From an uncultured Collinsella sp. (lineage in GTDB: Bacteria; Actinomycetota; Coriobacteriia; Coriobacteriales; Coriobacteriaceae), in NCBI GenBank assembly GCA_959026535.1, contig CAUFMB010000003.1, forward strand, positions 8,763 to 72,762: a DNA stretch of 64,000 bases, written 5' to 3'. Under the pieces are notes generated by a model. That model made no database searches, was not told the DNA's origin, and worked only from the letters and a program-made list of their open reading frames with translations. Each line of letters starts with the position of its first letter. Positions within the stretch are counted from its first letter, which is position 1. The position numbers and the translations under genes were made by a program. Positions 1-7,655 of the stretch are shown piece by piece.

Positions 1-115
1 CAGCCGAAACATCGTGGAATCGCAATCGAGAACGTATCGTAACGCAGCAGAAATCGAGCCGTCACGGCACCGCTTTAACATCAGCAAAAAGCCCGATGAA
101 AGGAGACGAGCGTGA
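1..115 (+). CDS. possible 3' end of a truncated upstream gene
   Basis: The second forward frame is open from the left edge to a TGA at 113-115, giving a basic C-terminal tail of about 37 residues ending in KKPDERRRA. Its stop overlaps the GTG start of the next small frame in the GTGA arrangement typical of translational coupling. The tail is not recognisable and codon bias is weak, so this could be chance. The sequence left of the window would settle it. Confidence 0.3.
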   Translation, partial: SRNIVESQSRTYRNAAEIEPSRHRFNISKKPDERRRA

Positions 116-306
116 CCACACGCGAGGACGCCTACCCCTACCCCGGCGAGCAATACATCCTCTCGGTCGACCGCTATCAGATCGAGATCATGGACCATCT
201 GGACGAGCTTCCCGCCACAGGCGCCGTCATCTTCTGCACCTTCCCCAAGGTGCGCGATGGCGTTGGATATCCCGCACGCGTTTTTGCCATCTGCCCCGCG
301 GCATAA
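112..306 (+). pseudogene. C-terminal fragment of a cyclase-family (kynurenine formamidase-like) protein
   Basis: A 64-codon frame starts at GTG behind a good Shine-Dalgarno (AAAGGAGACGAGC). From about residue 18 it resembles the last 45-50 residues of metal-dependent cyclase-family proteins: a 'lid' strand, IMDHLDELPATGAV, then a hydrophobic strand ending PARVFAI. The HxGTHxDxPxH metal-binding core that defines the family is absent, and the same frame has stop codons upstream at 40-42 and 76-78. It is therefore either a decayed gene end or a small protein that borrowed this end. It overlaps the upstream frame by 4 nt. The family assignment is from memory of the motif only. Confidence 0.4.
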
Positions 307-367
307 GTTCCCATGCGTTTGTTCTTCTAAATTCAGCCTCCGGTGCACGCTACACGCCCCAGCGGCA

Positions 368-373
368 TACAAT
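368..373 (+). promoter_or_regulatory. candidate -10 element (TACAAT) before the ketopantoate-reductase-like gene
   Basis: TACAAT lies about 50 bp before the start at 423 and just ahead of the hairpin at 379-401. No convincing -35 hexamer is seen at 16-18 bp. Similar TACAAT or TATAAT boxes precede rnhA, mrp and the FAD gene at 58570. Confidence 0.35.
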
Positions 374-378
374 CCATC

Positions 379-405
379 AGGCGCCCCGCACGCGGGCGCC
401 TTTTT
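379..405 (+). terminator. hairpin with U-tract abutting the next ribosome-binding site
   Basis: An 8-bp GC-rich stem (AGGCGCCC / GGGCGCCT, loop 387-393) is followed by TTTTT and then directly by GTGAGGAGATG, the Shine-Dalgarno of the gene at 423. It looks like the intrinsic terminator of whatever lies upstream, but its position means it could also act as a leader attenuator. Confidence 0.7.
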
Positions 406-422
406 GTGAGGAGATGATTCAC

Positions 423-1337
423 ATGCAGATCAACAAGGTCGCCTTTATCGGCAAGGGCGGCGTCGGGCTACTCTACGGCAGCATGATCGCCCAGGCACTC
501 GGCGACGATGCCGTCGAATACGTCATGGACGACGCCCGTTTCGAGCGTCACGCAGGCGACGCCCTTACGGTCAACGGCGAGCCCTGCGCACTCAAGTCCG
601 TGCGCGCCAGCGAGGCAACGCCCGCCGATCTGGTCATTCTCACGGTCAAGACGACTGGACTCGACCAGGCGCTCAAGACTATGGAACACATCGTGGGCCC
701 CAATACGCTCATCGCCTCGCTGTGCAACGGCATTACGAGCGAGCAAAAGATAGCCGAGCACTTTGGCTGGAAGCGCACCGTCCTGGGTATCTGCCAGGGC
801 ATGGACGCCGTATTCCTCGACGGCGCGCTCACCTTTACCAATGCGGGCGAGATTCGCTTTGGCGCGGCAGCGTGCACCGAGCCCGCAACCGTCACCGCCA
901 TCGACAAGCTCTACACACGATGCGGCATCGCCCATACCGTCGAGAGCGACATTGTGCACCGCATGTGGGCTAAACTCATGCTCAACGACGGCATCAACCA
1001 GACCTGCATGGCCTACGCCGGGACCTACGGAAGCGCCACGGAGCCGGGCTCCGAGCAGCGTCGCTGCTTTGTTTCCGCCATGCGCGAAACGCTTGCGGTC
1101 GCCAACGCCGAGGGCATTGAGCTGACCGAGGCAGACCTGACGCAGATGGTGCATCTCATCGAGGGAATCGACCCCGCCGGTATGCCCTCGATGGCTCAAG
1201 ACCGCGTCGCAAGGCGCAAAACCGAGGTTGATGAGTTCGCGGGCACCATCTGCCGCCTCGCAGCCAAACACGATATCCAAGTGCCGCAAAACGATTGGCT
1301 CTACCAGCGCATCCGTGATATCGAGGCAAGCTGGTAA
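423..1337 (+). CDS. panE: ketopantoate reductase family protein (2-dehydropantoate 2-reductase)
   Basis: This 304-aa protein belongs to the PanE/ApbA family, which reduces ketopantoate to pantoate with NADPH for coenzyme A synthesis. The N-terminal Rossmann loop reads GKGGVG (residues 10-15). The family's CNGI motif is at 101-104, and the catalytic Lys-Asn pair fits K184 and N188 in WAKLMLND. The length matches the family. The ATG at 423 was chosen because it follows GTGAGGAG and because the first Rossmann strand begins at once; the frame is open further upstream, but that extension has no conserved features. The family includes paralogues acting on other 2-keto acids, so the substrate is inferred. 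It stands alone, with terminators on both sides. Confidence 0.8.
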   Translation: MQINKVAFIGKGGVGLLYGSMIAQALGDDAVEYVMDDARFERHAGDALTVNGEPCALKSVRASEATPADLVILTVKTTGLDQALKTMEHIVGPNTLIASLCNGITSEQKIAEHFGWKRTVLGICQGMDAVFLDGALTFTNAGEIRFGAAACTEPATVTAIDKLYTRCGIAHTVESDIVHRMWAKLMLNDGINQTCMAYAGTYGSATEPGSEQRRCFVSAMRETLAVANAEGIELTEADLTQMVHLIEGIDPAGMPSMAQDRVARRKTEVDEFAGTICRLAAKHDIQVPQNDWLYQRIRDIEASW

Positions 1338-1370
1338 CGCCAACGCACCGCATTCAACAGCCTTAACAGC

Positions 1371-1410
1371 AAAGCCGCCGCAAGGAAACCGTTCCCCCTG
1401 CGGCGGCTTT
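1371..1410. terminator. bidirectional terminator between convergent genes
   Basis: A perfect 12-bp inverted repeat (AAAGCCGCCGCA / TGCGGCGGCTTT, 16-nt loop) sits between the 3' ends of the panE-like gene and the small minus-strand membrane gene. T-runs close the stem in either direction. Confidence 0.8.
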
Positions 1411-1447
1411 CATCTTCGTCTATGACCGGCAGCCAATCTCACAACAG

Positions 1448-1654
1448 TTAGCGTTGCGACTCCGGCACCTCGTCCTCGTCATCGCGGCAAAGCAGCACGC
1501 CGGCGCTTCCCAGCAGCGCCGCTGCGATCAGCGCGCCAACCACGGTTGGAGTAGCCCCGCATGCCCCCTGCATGCCCGCAACGAGCGCGGCCGTAGGACC
1601 AAGGCAGCCAAGCACCAATGCGACGGCGGCAACGGCGATATCTCGAGCGTTCAC
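1448..1654 (-). CDS. small two-helix membrane protein
   Basis: This 68-aa protein starts at GTG behind a strong Shine-Dalgarno (GGAGGAAG, 7-nt spacer). Two hydrophobic segments (about residues 5-27 and 36-55) are separated by GMQGACGATPTV, and the tail is acidic (CRDDEDEVPESQ). Small Gly/Ala-rich proteins of this shape are common in actinobacteria and usually uncharacterised. I do not recognise a family. The acidic tail after helix 2 is probably cytoplasmic or surface-exposed, depending on topology. It stands alone between terminators, so the neighbours give no clue. Confidence 0.6.
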   Translation of the reverse strand: MNARDIAVAAVALVLGCLGPTAALVAGMQGACGATPTVVGALIAAALLGSAGVLLCRDDEDEVPESQR

Positions 1655-1841
1655 AAGACCACTTCCTCCAAGAGAAAGACCTTAATTCTCAAGAACCAGT
1701 GTGCCCCGCGCCCATATGCGCGGCGTACTGCCACGGTAAGCGCTCTGTTAGCTCAAGCATGCACAAAAAACGGACGCCCTTACGTTGCCCAAAGGCTCGG
1801 TAAAGACGCCCGCCCGTCATGTCCTATTGGCTTATGGCAGA

Positions 1842-2618
1842 TTACCAACCGGTATAGTAGTCGGTGGTTCCGGCTGCGCAGCCGGAGTCATAGACCTTGC
1901 ACTCGCCCTTGGAACCGGTAAACGTGGAGCCCTGAGCCTTATCGCCCGCGGCAACGACGTAGTAACCATCGGAATCGCGCCAAAAGCCCTCGGAATCCTG
2001 AGTCCACTCGCCCGTGCGGTGATGGTAGAGCACGTTGCTGCTGTAATAGGTCTCACGACGACCGTTATAGTTATTGACGCCGCTCGAGCGCGTCAGACCC
2101 GAGCCGTTCGCGTAATACGCAGCAGACGCGTAAGACGAGCCGGAGCCGGCGTTGTAATACGAAGCCTGAACGGCCTCAGCGGCCTCGGCTTCGGCAGCCG
2201 CAGCCTCGAGCGCCTCGCGCTTAGCATCCTCGAGCGCGGAGCGAAGCTCGTCGAGCTCGGCCGACTTCGCGTCGACCTCCTCCATCGTCAAAAGGCTGCC
2301 CGCGCCGTCAATGCACTCTTGAAGCACAGCACGCTCGTCATCGGTGGCATAGTCACCGTACATGTTCACGATGATCTGGGCGCGGACCTCCAGGGAATCG
2401 CGCTTGGCCCCCATAGAGGCGTTCCACTCCTGCATGGAGCCAAAGCCGTCGCCGCGATAGTCGACGGGCTGCATCAGCGTCGCCTCGGACGGCGTGGATC
2501 CGACCGTATCGGATAGTGTTGCCGCGTGGGCATCAGTTGCGCCGGCACCCGCCAAAAGTGCCACGGTCAGAGCGGCGGAAAGGACGGCGGCTTTCGGTTT
2601 TCGTGAATCGATCCTCAT
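1842..2618 (-). CDS. secreted protein with coiled-coil and C-terminal double-psi-barrel-like domain
   Basis: This is a 258-aa exported protein. The signal peptide is classical: basic n-region (RIDSRKPK), hydrophobic core, and cleavage expected after AHA near residue 32. Residues 115-152 are a Glu/Ala-rich helix, probably a short coiled coil. A Gly/Ser/Tyr linker leads to a C-terminal domain (about 180-258) with ETYYSS, W...DSDGYYVVA, a G-rich turn and KVYDSGC. That pattern resembles the 3D/double-psi beta-barrel domains of secreted cell-wall enzymes, in which an Asp near the end is catalytic; here it would be D244. C240 and C247 could form a disulfide. The start at 2618 has GGAGG 11 nt upstream. 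A cell-wall role is inferred. Confidence 0.65.
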   Translation of the reverse strand: MRIDSRKPKAAVLSAALTVALLAGAGATDAHAATLSDTVGSTPSEATLMQPVDYRGDGFGSMQEWNASMGAKRDSLEVRAQIIVNMYGDYATDDERAVLQECIDGAGSLLTMEEVDAKSAELDELRSALEDAKREALEAAAAEAEAAEAVQASYYNAGSGSSYASAAYYANGSGLTRSSGVNNYNGRRETYYSSNVLYHHRTGEWTQDSEGFWRDSDGYYVVAAGDKAQGSTFTGSKGECKVYDSGCAAGTTDYYTGW

Positions 2619-2829
2619 GTAGCTAGAAACCTCCGTAGTGCGTTTTTGCTGCGTTTGAGCTGCGTGTGATTCGATCGCGCTGCATAGTACCCCGAGCAAA
2701 TCGCGACCTGCGGTTTTACTCAAAAGGCGCACGTCAATTGCGTAAAACTCACATCCTCTCAACAGGAGTTTTCCACAACTCAAATGTATAAAGCATGTCA
2801 AAAACCCTGTTTTTGCACCCTCTCTATGC

Positions 2830-2870
2830 AAAAAAGGCGCCTGTGCAACCATTGTTCGCACAGGCGCCTT
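2830..2870 (-). terminator. intrinsic terminator of metY
   Basis: A perfect 13-bp stem (AAGGCGCCTGTGC and its complement, 11-nt loop) is followed on the minus strand by a run of six T. It sits 60 bp beyond the metY stop codon. Confidence 0.85.
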
Positions 2871-2930
2871 GAGCAGGCATTTTATGCAGTTATACCTATC
2901 GAGTCGCAAGGGGTCCTTGCACAAGTCGCC

Positions 2931-4241
2931 TTACTCGTCCAGCGCGGCGAAGGCCTGCTTCAGATCCCAAATGATATCCTCGGCGTTCTCGGTACCGATG
3001 GAAAGACGGATCGTAGAGGGCGTGATGTTCTGCTCGGCGAGCTCCTCGGCAGAGAGCTGGGAGTGCGTGGTGGTAGCCGGGTGTACGACGAGCGACTTGA
3101 CGTCGGCCACGTTGGCGAGCAGCGAGAACACCTGCAGATGATCGATGAACTTCCAAGCTGCCTCCTGGCCACCCTTAATCTCAAAGGTAAAGATCGAAGC
3201 ACCGCCACGGGGGAAGTACTTCTGATAGAGCTCGTGATCGGGGTGCTCAGGCAGGCTTGGGTGGTTCACCTTGGCGACATGGCTGTCACCAGCCAGGAAC
3301 TCAACGACCTTCTTGGTGTTCTCGACATGACGGTCAACGCGCAGCGACAGAGTCTCGGTGCCCTGGAGCAGGACCCAGGCGTTGAACGGGCTGATGCAGG
3401 CGCCCTCGTCACGCAGCAGGATAGCGCGGACATAGGTTGCGAAGGCGGCGGGACCGGCAGCCTCGGCAAACGAAACGCCGTGGTAGGAGGGGTTGGGCTC
3501 GGCGATCTGGGCGTACTTTCCGCTCGCCTTCCAATCGAAGTTACCGCCGTCGACGATCACACCGCCCAGCGAGGTGCCGTGGCCGCCGATGAACTTGGTT
3601 GCGGAGTGGACGACGATGTTGGCACCATGCTCCAGCGGACGGAACAGATACGGGGTGCCGAAGGTGTTGTCGACGACAACCGGCAGACCGTGCTTCTTGG
3701 CGATCTCGGAGATGGCGTCGATGTTGGGGATGTCGGAGTTGGGGTTGCCGAGCGTCTCGAGATAGACGACCGTGGTGTTGTCCTTGATGGCGCCCTCGAC
3801 CTCGTCCAGGTTGTGGGCATCGACGAAGGTGGTCTCGACGCCAAACTGGGAGAGTGTATGCTCCAGCAGGTTGTAGGAGCCACCGTAGATGGTCTTCTGA
3901 GCCACCACGTGGTCACCGGCCTGGGCAAGAGCCTGCAGAGTATAGGTGATGGCAGCAGCACCGGAGGCGACGGCGAGACCTGCCACGCCACCCTCGAGCG
4001 CGGCGATACGGTCCTCGAAGACGCCCTGGGTGGAGTTGGTCAGACGGCCGTAGATGTTACCAGCATCGGCAAGACCAAAGCGGTCGGCGGCGTGCTGGGA
4101 GTTGCGGAACACATAGCTCGTGGTCTGGTAGATAGGCACGGCGCGGGAGTCGGATGCGGGATCGGCGCTCTCCTGGCCAACGTGAAGCTGCAGGGTATCG
4201 AAACCAAAGGTGTGCTCGGGGTTGTTGATGAACTGGCTCAT
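2931..4241 (-). CDS. metY: O-acetylhomoserine sulfhydrylase (PLP-dependent)
   Basis: A 436-aa enzyme of the Cys/Met metabolism PLP family that makes homocysteine from O-acetylhomoserine and sulfide (direct sulfhydrylation). Visible motifs are YQTTSYVF near residue 39, the R(L)TN region at 66-69, the PLP-interacting D191 in VVVDNTFGTP, and the Schiff-base lysine K216 in HSATKFIGGHG. The length fits MetY (about 430) rather than the shorter cystathionine gamma-synthases (about 380-400). The start at 4241 follows AAGGAGATCATC. It is transcribed divergently from a LysR regulator and preceded by a 17-codon Cys-containing leader peptide, which suggests regulation by sulfur supply. It could act on O-succinylhomoserine instead. 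Confidence 0.9.
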   Translation of the reverse strand: MSQFINNPEHTFGFDTLQLHVGQESADPASDSRAVPIYQTTSYVFRNSQHAADRFGLADAGNIYGRLTNSTQGVFEDRIAALEGGVAGLAVASGAAAITYTLQALAQAGDHVVAQKTIYGGSYNLLEHTLSQFGVETTFVDAHNLDEVEGAIKDNTTVVYLETLGNPNSDIPNIDAISEIAKKHGLPVVVDNTFGTPYLFRPLEHGANIVVHSATKFIGGHGTSLGGVIVDGGNFDWKASGKYAQIAEPNPSYHGVSFAEAAGPAAFATYVRAILLRDEGACISPFNAWVLLQGTETLSLRVDRHVENTKKVVEFLAGDSHVAKVNHPSLPEHPDHELYQKYFPRGGASIFTFEIKGGQEAAWKFIDHLQVFSLLANVADVKSLVVHPATTTHSQLSAEELAEQNITPSTIRLSIGTENAEDIIWDLKQAFAALDE

Positions 4242-4300
4242 GATGATCTCCTTGATCGAACGAAAGTAAATAAAAAAAGAAGTAAGTCGCTGTCTCCTGA

Positions 4301-4354
4301 TCACGCCGACGGGCGCAAACAGGAGCCCGGCATTCGTCTTGGTAAGCAGTTCAT
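4301..4354 (-). CDS. candidate leader peptide (17 aa, two Cys) upstream of metY
   Basis: An ATG preceded by a near-perfect Shine-Dalgarno (AAAAGGAGGACCGCAT) opens a frame encoding MNCLPRRMPGSCLRPSA, which stops 59 nt before metY. It contains two Cys codons and two Met codons. The leader overlaps two competing stems: GCCGGGC with GCCC..GGC inside the frame, and CTCCTG (4324-4329) with CAGGAG (4298-4303) across its stop. A U-rich tract follows. This looks like a cysteine- or methionine-sensing attenuator, but the function is inferred. Confidence 0.5.
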   Translation of the reverse strand: MNCLPRRMPGSCLRPSA

Positions 4355-4474
4355 ATGCGGTCCTCCTTTTGACATCCCGGTTCCGTGGTCGGCTTAATTA
4401 CCTACCGCCTTTGTGTGTTTTGAATAGTACGGGCATTGTTTCGCTCGGTCAATCACTTAAAAGCGCTAACCTGT

Positions 4475-4497
4475 TATCGGTTTTTTAGATAGCTATC
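4475..4497. promoter_or_regulatory. candidate LysR-regulator binding site between metY and the LysR gene
   Basis: The divergent region contains the perfect palindrome GATAGCTATC (4488-4497), next to a second half-site forming TATC-N9-GATA (4475-4491). It lies 17 bp from the LysR start codon, where an autoregulating LysR protein commonly binds. No direct evidence links it to this protein. Confidence 0.4.
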
Positions 4498-4513
4498 GAA
4501 AGGACGGGCACCG

Positions 4514-5416
4514 ATGACCCTCCAGCAGCTTCGTTTTCTTATCGCCGTGGCAGAGTCCGGCTCAATCAACGCCGCAGCTCAGCGCCTCTATACCGCTCAG
4601 TCCAACATCTCAAACGCCGTCAAAAGCCTAGAACAAGAGCTCCATCTGGAGATCTTTACGCGCTCCAGCCGCGGCGTCACGCTCACCAACGACGGCACCG
4701 AGCTTTTGGGCTATGCGCGCCAGGTCGTAGAGCAGGCCGACATGCTCGAGGCACGCTACGAGGACGGTGGCACCCCGCAAGCCCGCCTCGCCATTTCCGC
4801 CCAGCACTACGCCTTTTCGGTCGAGGCCTTTGTCAACGTAGTCGAGCGCTGCCGCGACAGCAAGTTCGAGTTCATCATGCGCGAGACCACCACATCGCAG
4901 ATCATCGATGACGTCCGTGCGTTTCGCAGCGATATCGGCATTCTGTATCTGGATGACTTTAACGCCCGCGTTCTGCAGAAGGCCTTCGCCGATGCCCGCG
5001 CAAGCTTCCATCCCCTATTCGACGCGACGGTCCACGTCTTCGTTAGCGAGCGCCACCCGCTCGCACGCCGCCCGCAGCTGTCCCTTGCCGACCTCACGCC
5101 CTATACGCGCTACAGCTTTGAGCAGGGAACCTCAAACTCCTTCTATTACGCCGAGGAACCTTTTAGCTATATCCCTTGCGACCGCAACATACGAATCTCG
5201 GACCGCGGAACACTTACTAACTTACTTATCACGTCGAACGGTTACACCCTGTCGACCGGTGTCCTCTCCAATGAAATGCAATGGGGCATGGCATCGATCC
5301 CGCTAGCAGACGCCCCAACGATGCACGTAGGCTATATCATGCACGACGAGCGCAAGCCCTCTCCCCTCTTGCAGCAATACCTCGACGAGCTCAACCGCAT
5401 CATCCATGCCAACTAA
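4514..5416 (+). CDS. LysR-family transcriptional regulator
   Basis: A 300-aa LysR-type regulator. The N-terminal winged helix-turn-helix spans about residues 1-60 (MTLQQLRFLIAVAESGSI, then NISNAVKSLEQEL). A periplasmic-binding-protein-like effector domain follows (about 90-290). The start has an AAAGGACGGGCACCG upstream sequence. It is divergent from metY, the arrangement in which such regulators typically control the neighbour and themselves. A role in sulfur amino-acid control (CysB/MetR-like) is the natural inference; the effector could be O-acetylserine, homocysteine or another sulfur intermediate. Confidence 0.85.
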   Translation: MTLQQLRFLIAVAESGSINAAAQRLYTAQSNISNAVKSLEQELHLEIFTRSSRGVTLTNDGTELLGYARQVVEQADMLEARYEDGGTPQARLAISAQHYAFSVEAFVNVVERCRDSKFEFIMRETTTSQIIDDVRAFRSDIGILYLDDFNARVLQKAFADARASFHPLFDATVHVFVSERHPLARRPQLSLADLTPYTRYSFEQGTSNSFYYAEEPFSYIPCDRNIRISDRGTLTNLLITSNGYTLSTGVLSNEMQWGMASIPLADAPTMHVGYIMHDERKPSPLLQQYLDELNRIIHAN

Positions 5417-5471
5417 CAGTCGGAAGACGGGGTAGAAATCGTAGATTGCTGGCCCCCGGCGGGCATGGCGC

Positions 5472-5477
5472 TACAAT
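5472..5477 (+). promoter_or_regulatory. candidate -10 element of rnhA
   Basis: TACAAT preceded by GGCGC lies 39 bp before the rnhA start. No good -35 hexamer is visible. Confidence 0.35.
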
Positions 5478-5515
5478 GGTCACTCACATGAAATGCACTC
5501 AACGAAAGGAAGCCC

Positions 5516-6001
5516 GTGAAGGTCATCATCTACACCGACGGCTCGGCCCGATCAAATCCGGGACGCGGCGGCTACGGCGCCGTGCTCAAATACACCAACC
5601 CCGCCGGCAAGACCTTCACCTCCGAGCTTTCGCGCGGCTACGCCAAGACCACCAACAACCGCATGGAACTCATGGCGGTCATCGTGGCGCTCGAGGCGCT
5701 CAACCGCCCTTGCGAGGTCGAAGTCCATTCCGATTCGCAGTATGTCGTCAACGCCTTTAACAAGCACTGGATCGACGGCTGGAAAAAGCGCGGATGGAAA
5801 ACCGCCAACAAGCAACCCGTCAAGAACCGCGACCTGTGGGAGCGCCTACTCACCGCCAAAAGCAAGCACAAGGTTGAGTTCATCTGGGTTAAGGGTCACG
5901 CCGGTCACGAGCTCAACGAGCGCTGCGATGAGCTCGCCACCACGGCGGCCGACGGCAGCAACCTCGATATCGACGCCGGCTTTAACGAGAGCGACCTGTA
6001 A
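5516..6001 (+). CDS. rnhA: ribonuclease HI
   Basis: A 161-aa RNase HI that removes the RNA strand of RNA-DNA hybrids in the cytoplasm. The four acidic catalytic residues are visible: D8 (YTDGS), E51 (RMEL), D73 (HSDS) and D138 (RCDELA). The catalytic-loop histidine lies in VKGHAGH (127-131), and the basic handle region is WKKRGWKT. The start is GTG behind AAAGGAAGCCC. There is no fused hybrid-binding domain; the length is that of E. coli RnhA. It appears monocistronic, between two promoter-like TACAAT/TACACT boxes. Confidence 0.95.
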   Translation: MKVIIYTDGSARSNPGRGGYGAVLKYTNPAGKTFTSELSRGYAKTTNNRMELMAVIVALEALNRPCEVEVHSDSQYVVNAFNKHWIDGWKKRGWKTANKQPVKNRDLWERLLTAKSKHKVEFIWVKGHAGHELNERCDELATTAADGSNLDIDAGFNESDL

Positions 6002-6035
6002 TAGCGTTTTCGCGCAGCTTTATATCCCCACGCGC

Positions 6036-6041
6036 TACACT
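6036..6041 (+). promoter_or_regulatory. candidate -10 element of the Gfo/Idh gene
   Basis: TACACT preceded by CGCGC lies 34 bp upstream of the oxidoreductase start, after the rnhA stop. No clear -35 is seen. Confidence 0.3.
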
Positions 6042-6074
6042 CATCCTGTAGACCAAACAACGCAAGGGGGACGT

Positions 6075-7181
6075 ATGCTGCGCATCGCGACCATCGGCAC
6101 ATCCATGATCACAGACGACTTTATCCAAGTCGTCAACGCCAACGACCAAGCCGCGTTTGTGGGCACGCTTTCACGCGATGCCAATCGCGGTGCCGCCTTT
6201 ACCGCCGAGCGCGGTGGCGAGCGAAACTTTACTTCACTCGATGAGCTCGCGGCAGCCGCCGACGTCGACGCCGTCTATATCGGCAGCCCTAACGCGCTTC
6301 ACTACGAGCAGGCCCTTGCCTGCATCGCCGGTGGCAAGCACGTCATCGTCGAGAAGCCCTTCTGCGCCACCGAAGCGCAGGCGCTGGAAGTCTTCCGCGC
6401 TGCCGAGGCAGCAGGTGTCGTGGCCCTCGAGGCCATGCGTCCCCTCCACGACCCCGCCTTCCACGCCATCGAGGACGCCCTGGGCGAGATCGCCCCCATC
6501 CGCCGCGCCTCATTGCGCTTTGGCAAATATTCCTCGCGCTACAACGAGATTCTCGCGGGACGCGCCACCAATATCTTCGACTGCAATATGGCATCGGGTT
6601 CCCTCATGGACATTGGCGTCTACACCGTCGAGCCCATGGTCGAGATTTTCGGCATGCCCTCCGGCCTTACGAGCATGGCTACTCTGCTCGACCCCGCCAC
6701 GCGACAGCTCACGCACGGCCCCATCGACGGCTGCGGTTCCATCCTCGCCAGCTACGGCGGTGGCCGTATCTCCGTCGAGCTCGCGCACTCCAAAATAACG
6801 AATGACCTGCTGCCCTCGCAGATCGAAGGCGAGCGTGGCACTATCCAGATCGACCATCTGTCCACGCCCCGCAACGTCCGCATCGACTATCGCGGCGACG
6901 TCGTACGCGGCTCGGCGACCGAGGCACCGCGCGAACAGGGCGACAACGGCCGCGTGCTCGACCTGCCCAAATCGAGCAACACTATGGAATACGAACTCAC
7001 AGACTTTATCACCGCCATCGGCGGCATCGATAACGTTAAGGAAGAGATTTGGGAGACCCCGGCGGGACGCCACGAGCTTGGCCACTACCGCGATGTCACA
7101 CTCGTCTCACTGCGCATCATGGATGCCGTGCGCCAGCAGGCCGGCATAACCTTCCCGGCCGACGCAGGCAAGCAGGCATAG
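6075..7181 (+). CDS. Gfo/Idh/MocA family oxidoreductase
   Basis: A 368-aa NAD(P)-dependent oxidoreductase of the Gfo/Idh/MocA fold. It has an N-terminal Rossmann strand (LRIATIGTS), the SPNALH motif (71-76) and the diagnostic EKPF motif with catalytic K94. A C-terminal alpha/beta substrate domain contains the DIGVY motif. The family acts on sugars, inositols and related alcohols; the substrate cannot be told here. The start is preceded by AAGGGGG. It is followed 2 nt later by the acylphosphatase gene, so the two are probably co-transcribed, although no shared pathway is obvious. Confidence 0.85.
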   Translation: MLRIATIGTSMITDDFIQVVNANDQAAFVGTLSRDANRGAAFTAERGGERNFTSLDELAAAADVDAVYIGSPNALHYEQALACIAGGKHVIVEKPFCATEAQALEVFRAAEAAGVVALEAMRPLHDPAFHAIEDALGEIAPIRRASLRFGKYSSRYNEILAGRATNIFDCNMASGSLMDIGVYTVEPMVEIFGMPSGLTSMATLLDPATRQLTHGPIDGCGSILASYGGGRISVELAHSKITNDLLPSQIEGERGTIQIDHLSTPRNVRIDYRGDVVRGSATEAPREQGDNGRVLDLPKSSNTMEYELTDFITAIGGIDNVKEEIWETPAGRHELGHYRDVTLVSLRIMDAVRQQAGITFPADAGKQA

Positions 7182-7183
7182 CG

Positions 7184-7594
7184 ATGGGCCTCTTCGATAC
7201 GTTCTTCTCCAGTGTCACCGGCGGCAGTCGAGAGCCTCAAAAACCATCAAACGTCGAGCTCGAGCTGCGCCGCAGGCTTACTGTGCTCGCAAGCGACGGG
7301 GCCACTCAAGACACTCCCCTGCGCTATTTCCTGCGCTGGGCGGGGCAAGTCCAGGGCGTTGGCTTTCGCTTTACCAACACCAACCTCGCGCAGGCACGCG
7401 CGCTCACCGGCTGGGTGCGTAACATGGAAGACGGCTCAGTCGAGATGGAGATACAGGGAGCTCCGGCAAATATCCTATCTCATCTCGAGGCGCTTCATGC
7501 CTCCTACGAGCGCATGGGAACGCGTTTTCGCCTCGTAGACGCCCAGGCCCGAGCCCCACTTACCAATGAAGACGGTTTCATGCCTCGTTATTAG
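7184..7594 (+). CDS. acyP: acylphosphatase with N-terminal extension
   Basis: A 136-aa protein whose residues 46-130 form an acylphosphatase domain, which hydrolyses carboxyl-phosphate bonds in small acyl phosphates. The phosphate-binding loop QGVGFR carries catalytic R62, and WVRNMEDGSV carries catalytic N80. The first 45 residues (MGLFDTFFSS..., charged LELRRRL) exceed the usual family length of about 90 and may form a helix of unknown role. The ATG lies 2 nt after the previous stop. Confidence 0.85.
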   Translation: MGLFDTFFSSVTGGSREPQKPSNVELELRRRLTVLASDGATQDTPLRYFLRWAGQVQGVGFRFTNTNLAQARALTGWVRNMEDGSVEMEIQGAPANILSHLEALHASYERMGTRFRLVDAQARAPLTNEDGFMPRY

Positions 7595-7655
7595 TATTGT
7601 GTGCTAAATACGGTATCATTTACCTACGACCGTTGATAGAAAAGAGGCGAGGCGC

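Noticed and set aside
96..422. N-terminal extension of the ketopantoate-reductase-like protein
   Set aside because: The extension runs through a terminator and has no conserved residues. The ATG at 423 has a proper Shine-Dalgarno and starts right at the Rossmann strand.
4242..4513. SAM or T-box riboswitch upstream of metY
   Set aside because: No SAM-I core or T-box motif is visible; the region is explained by the leader peptide and its hairpins.
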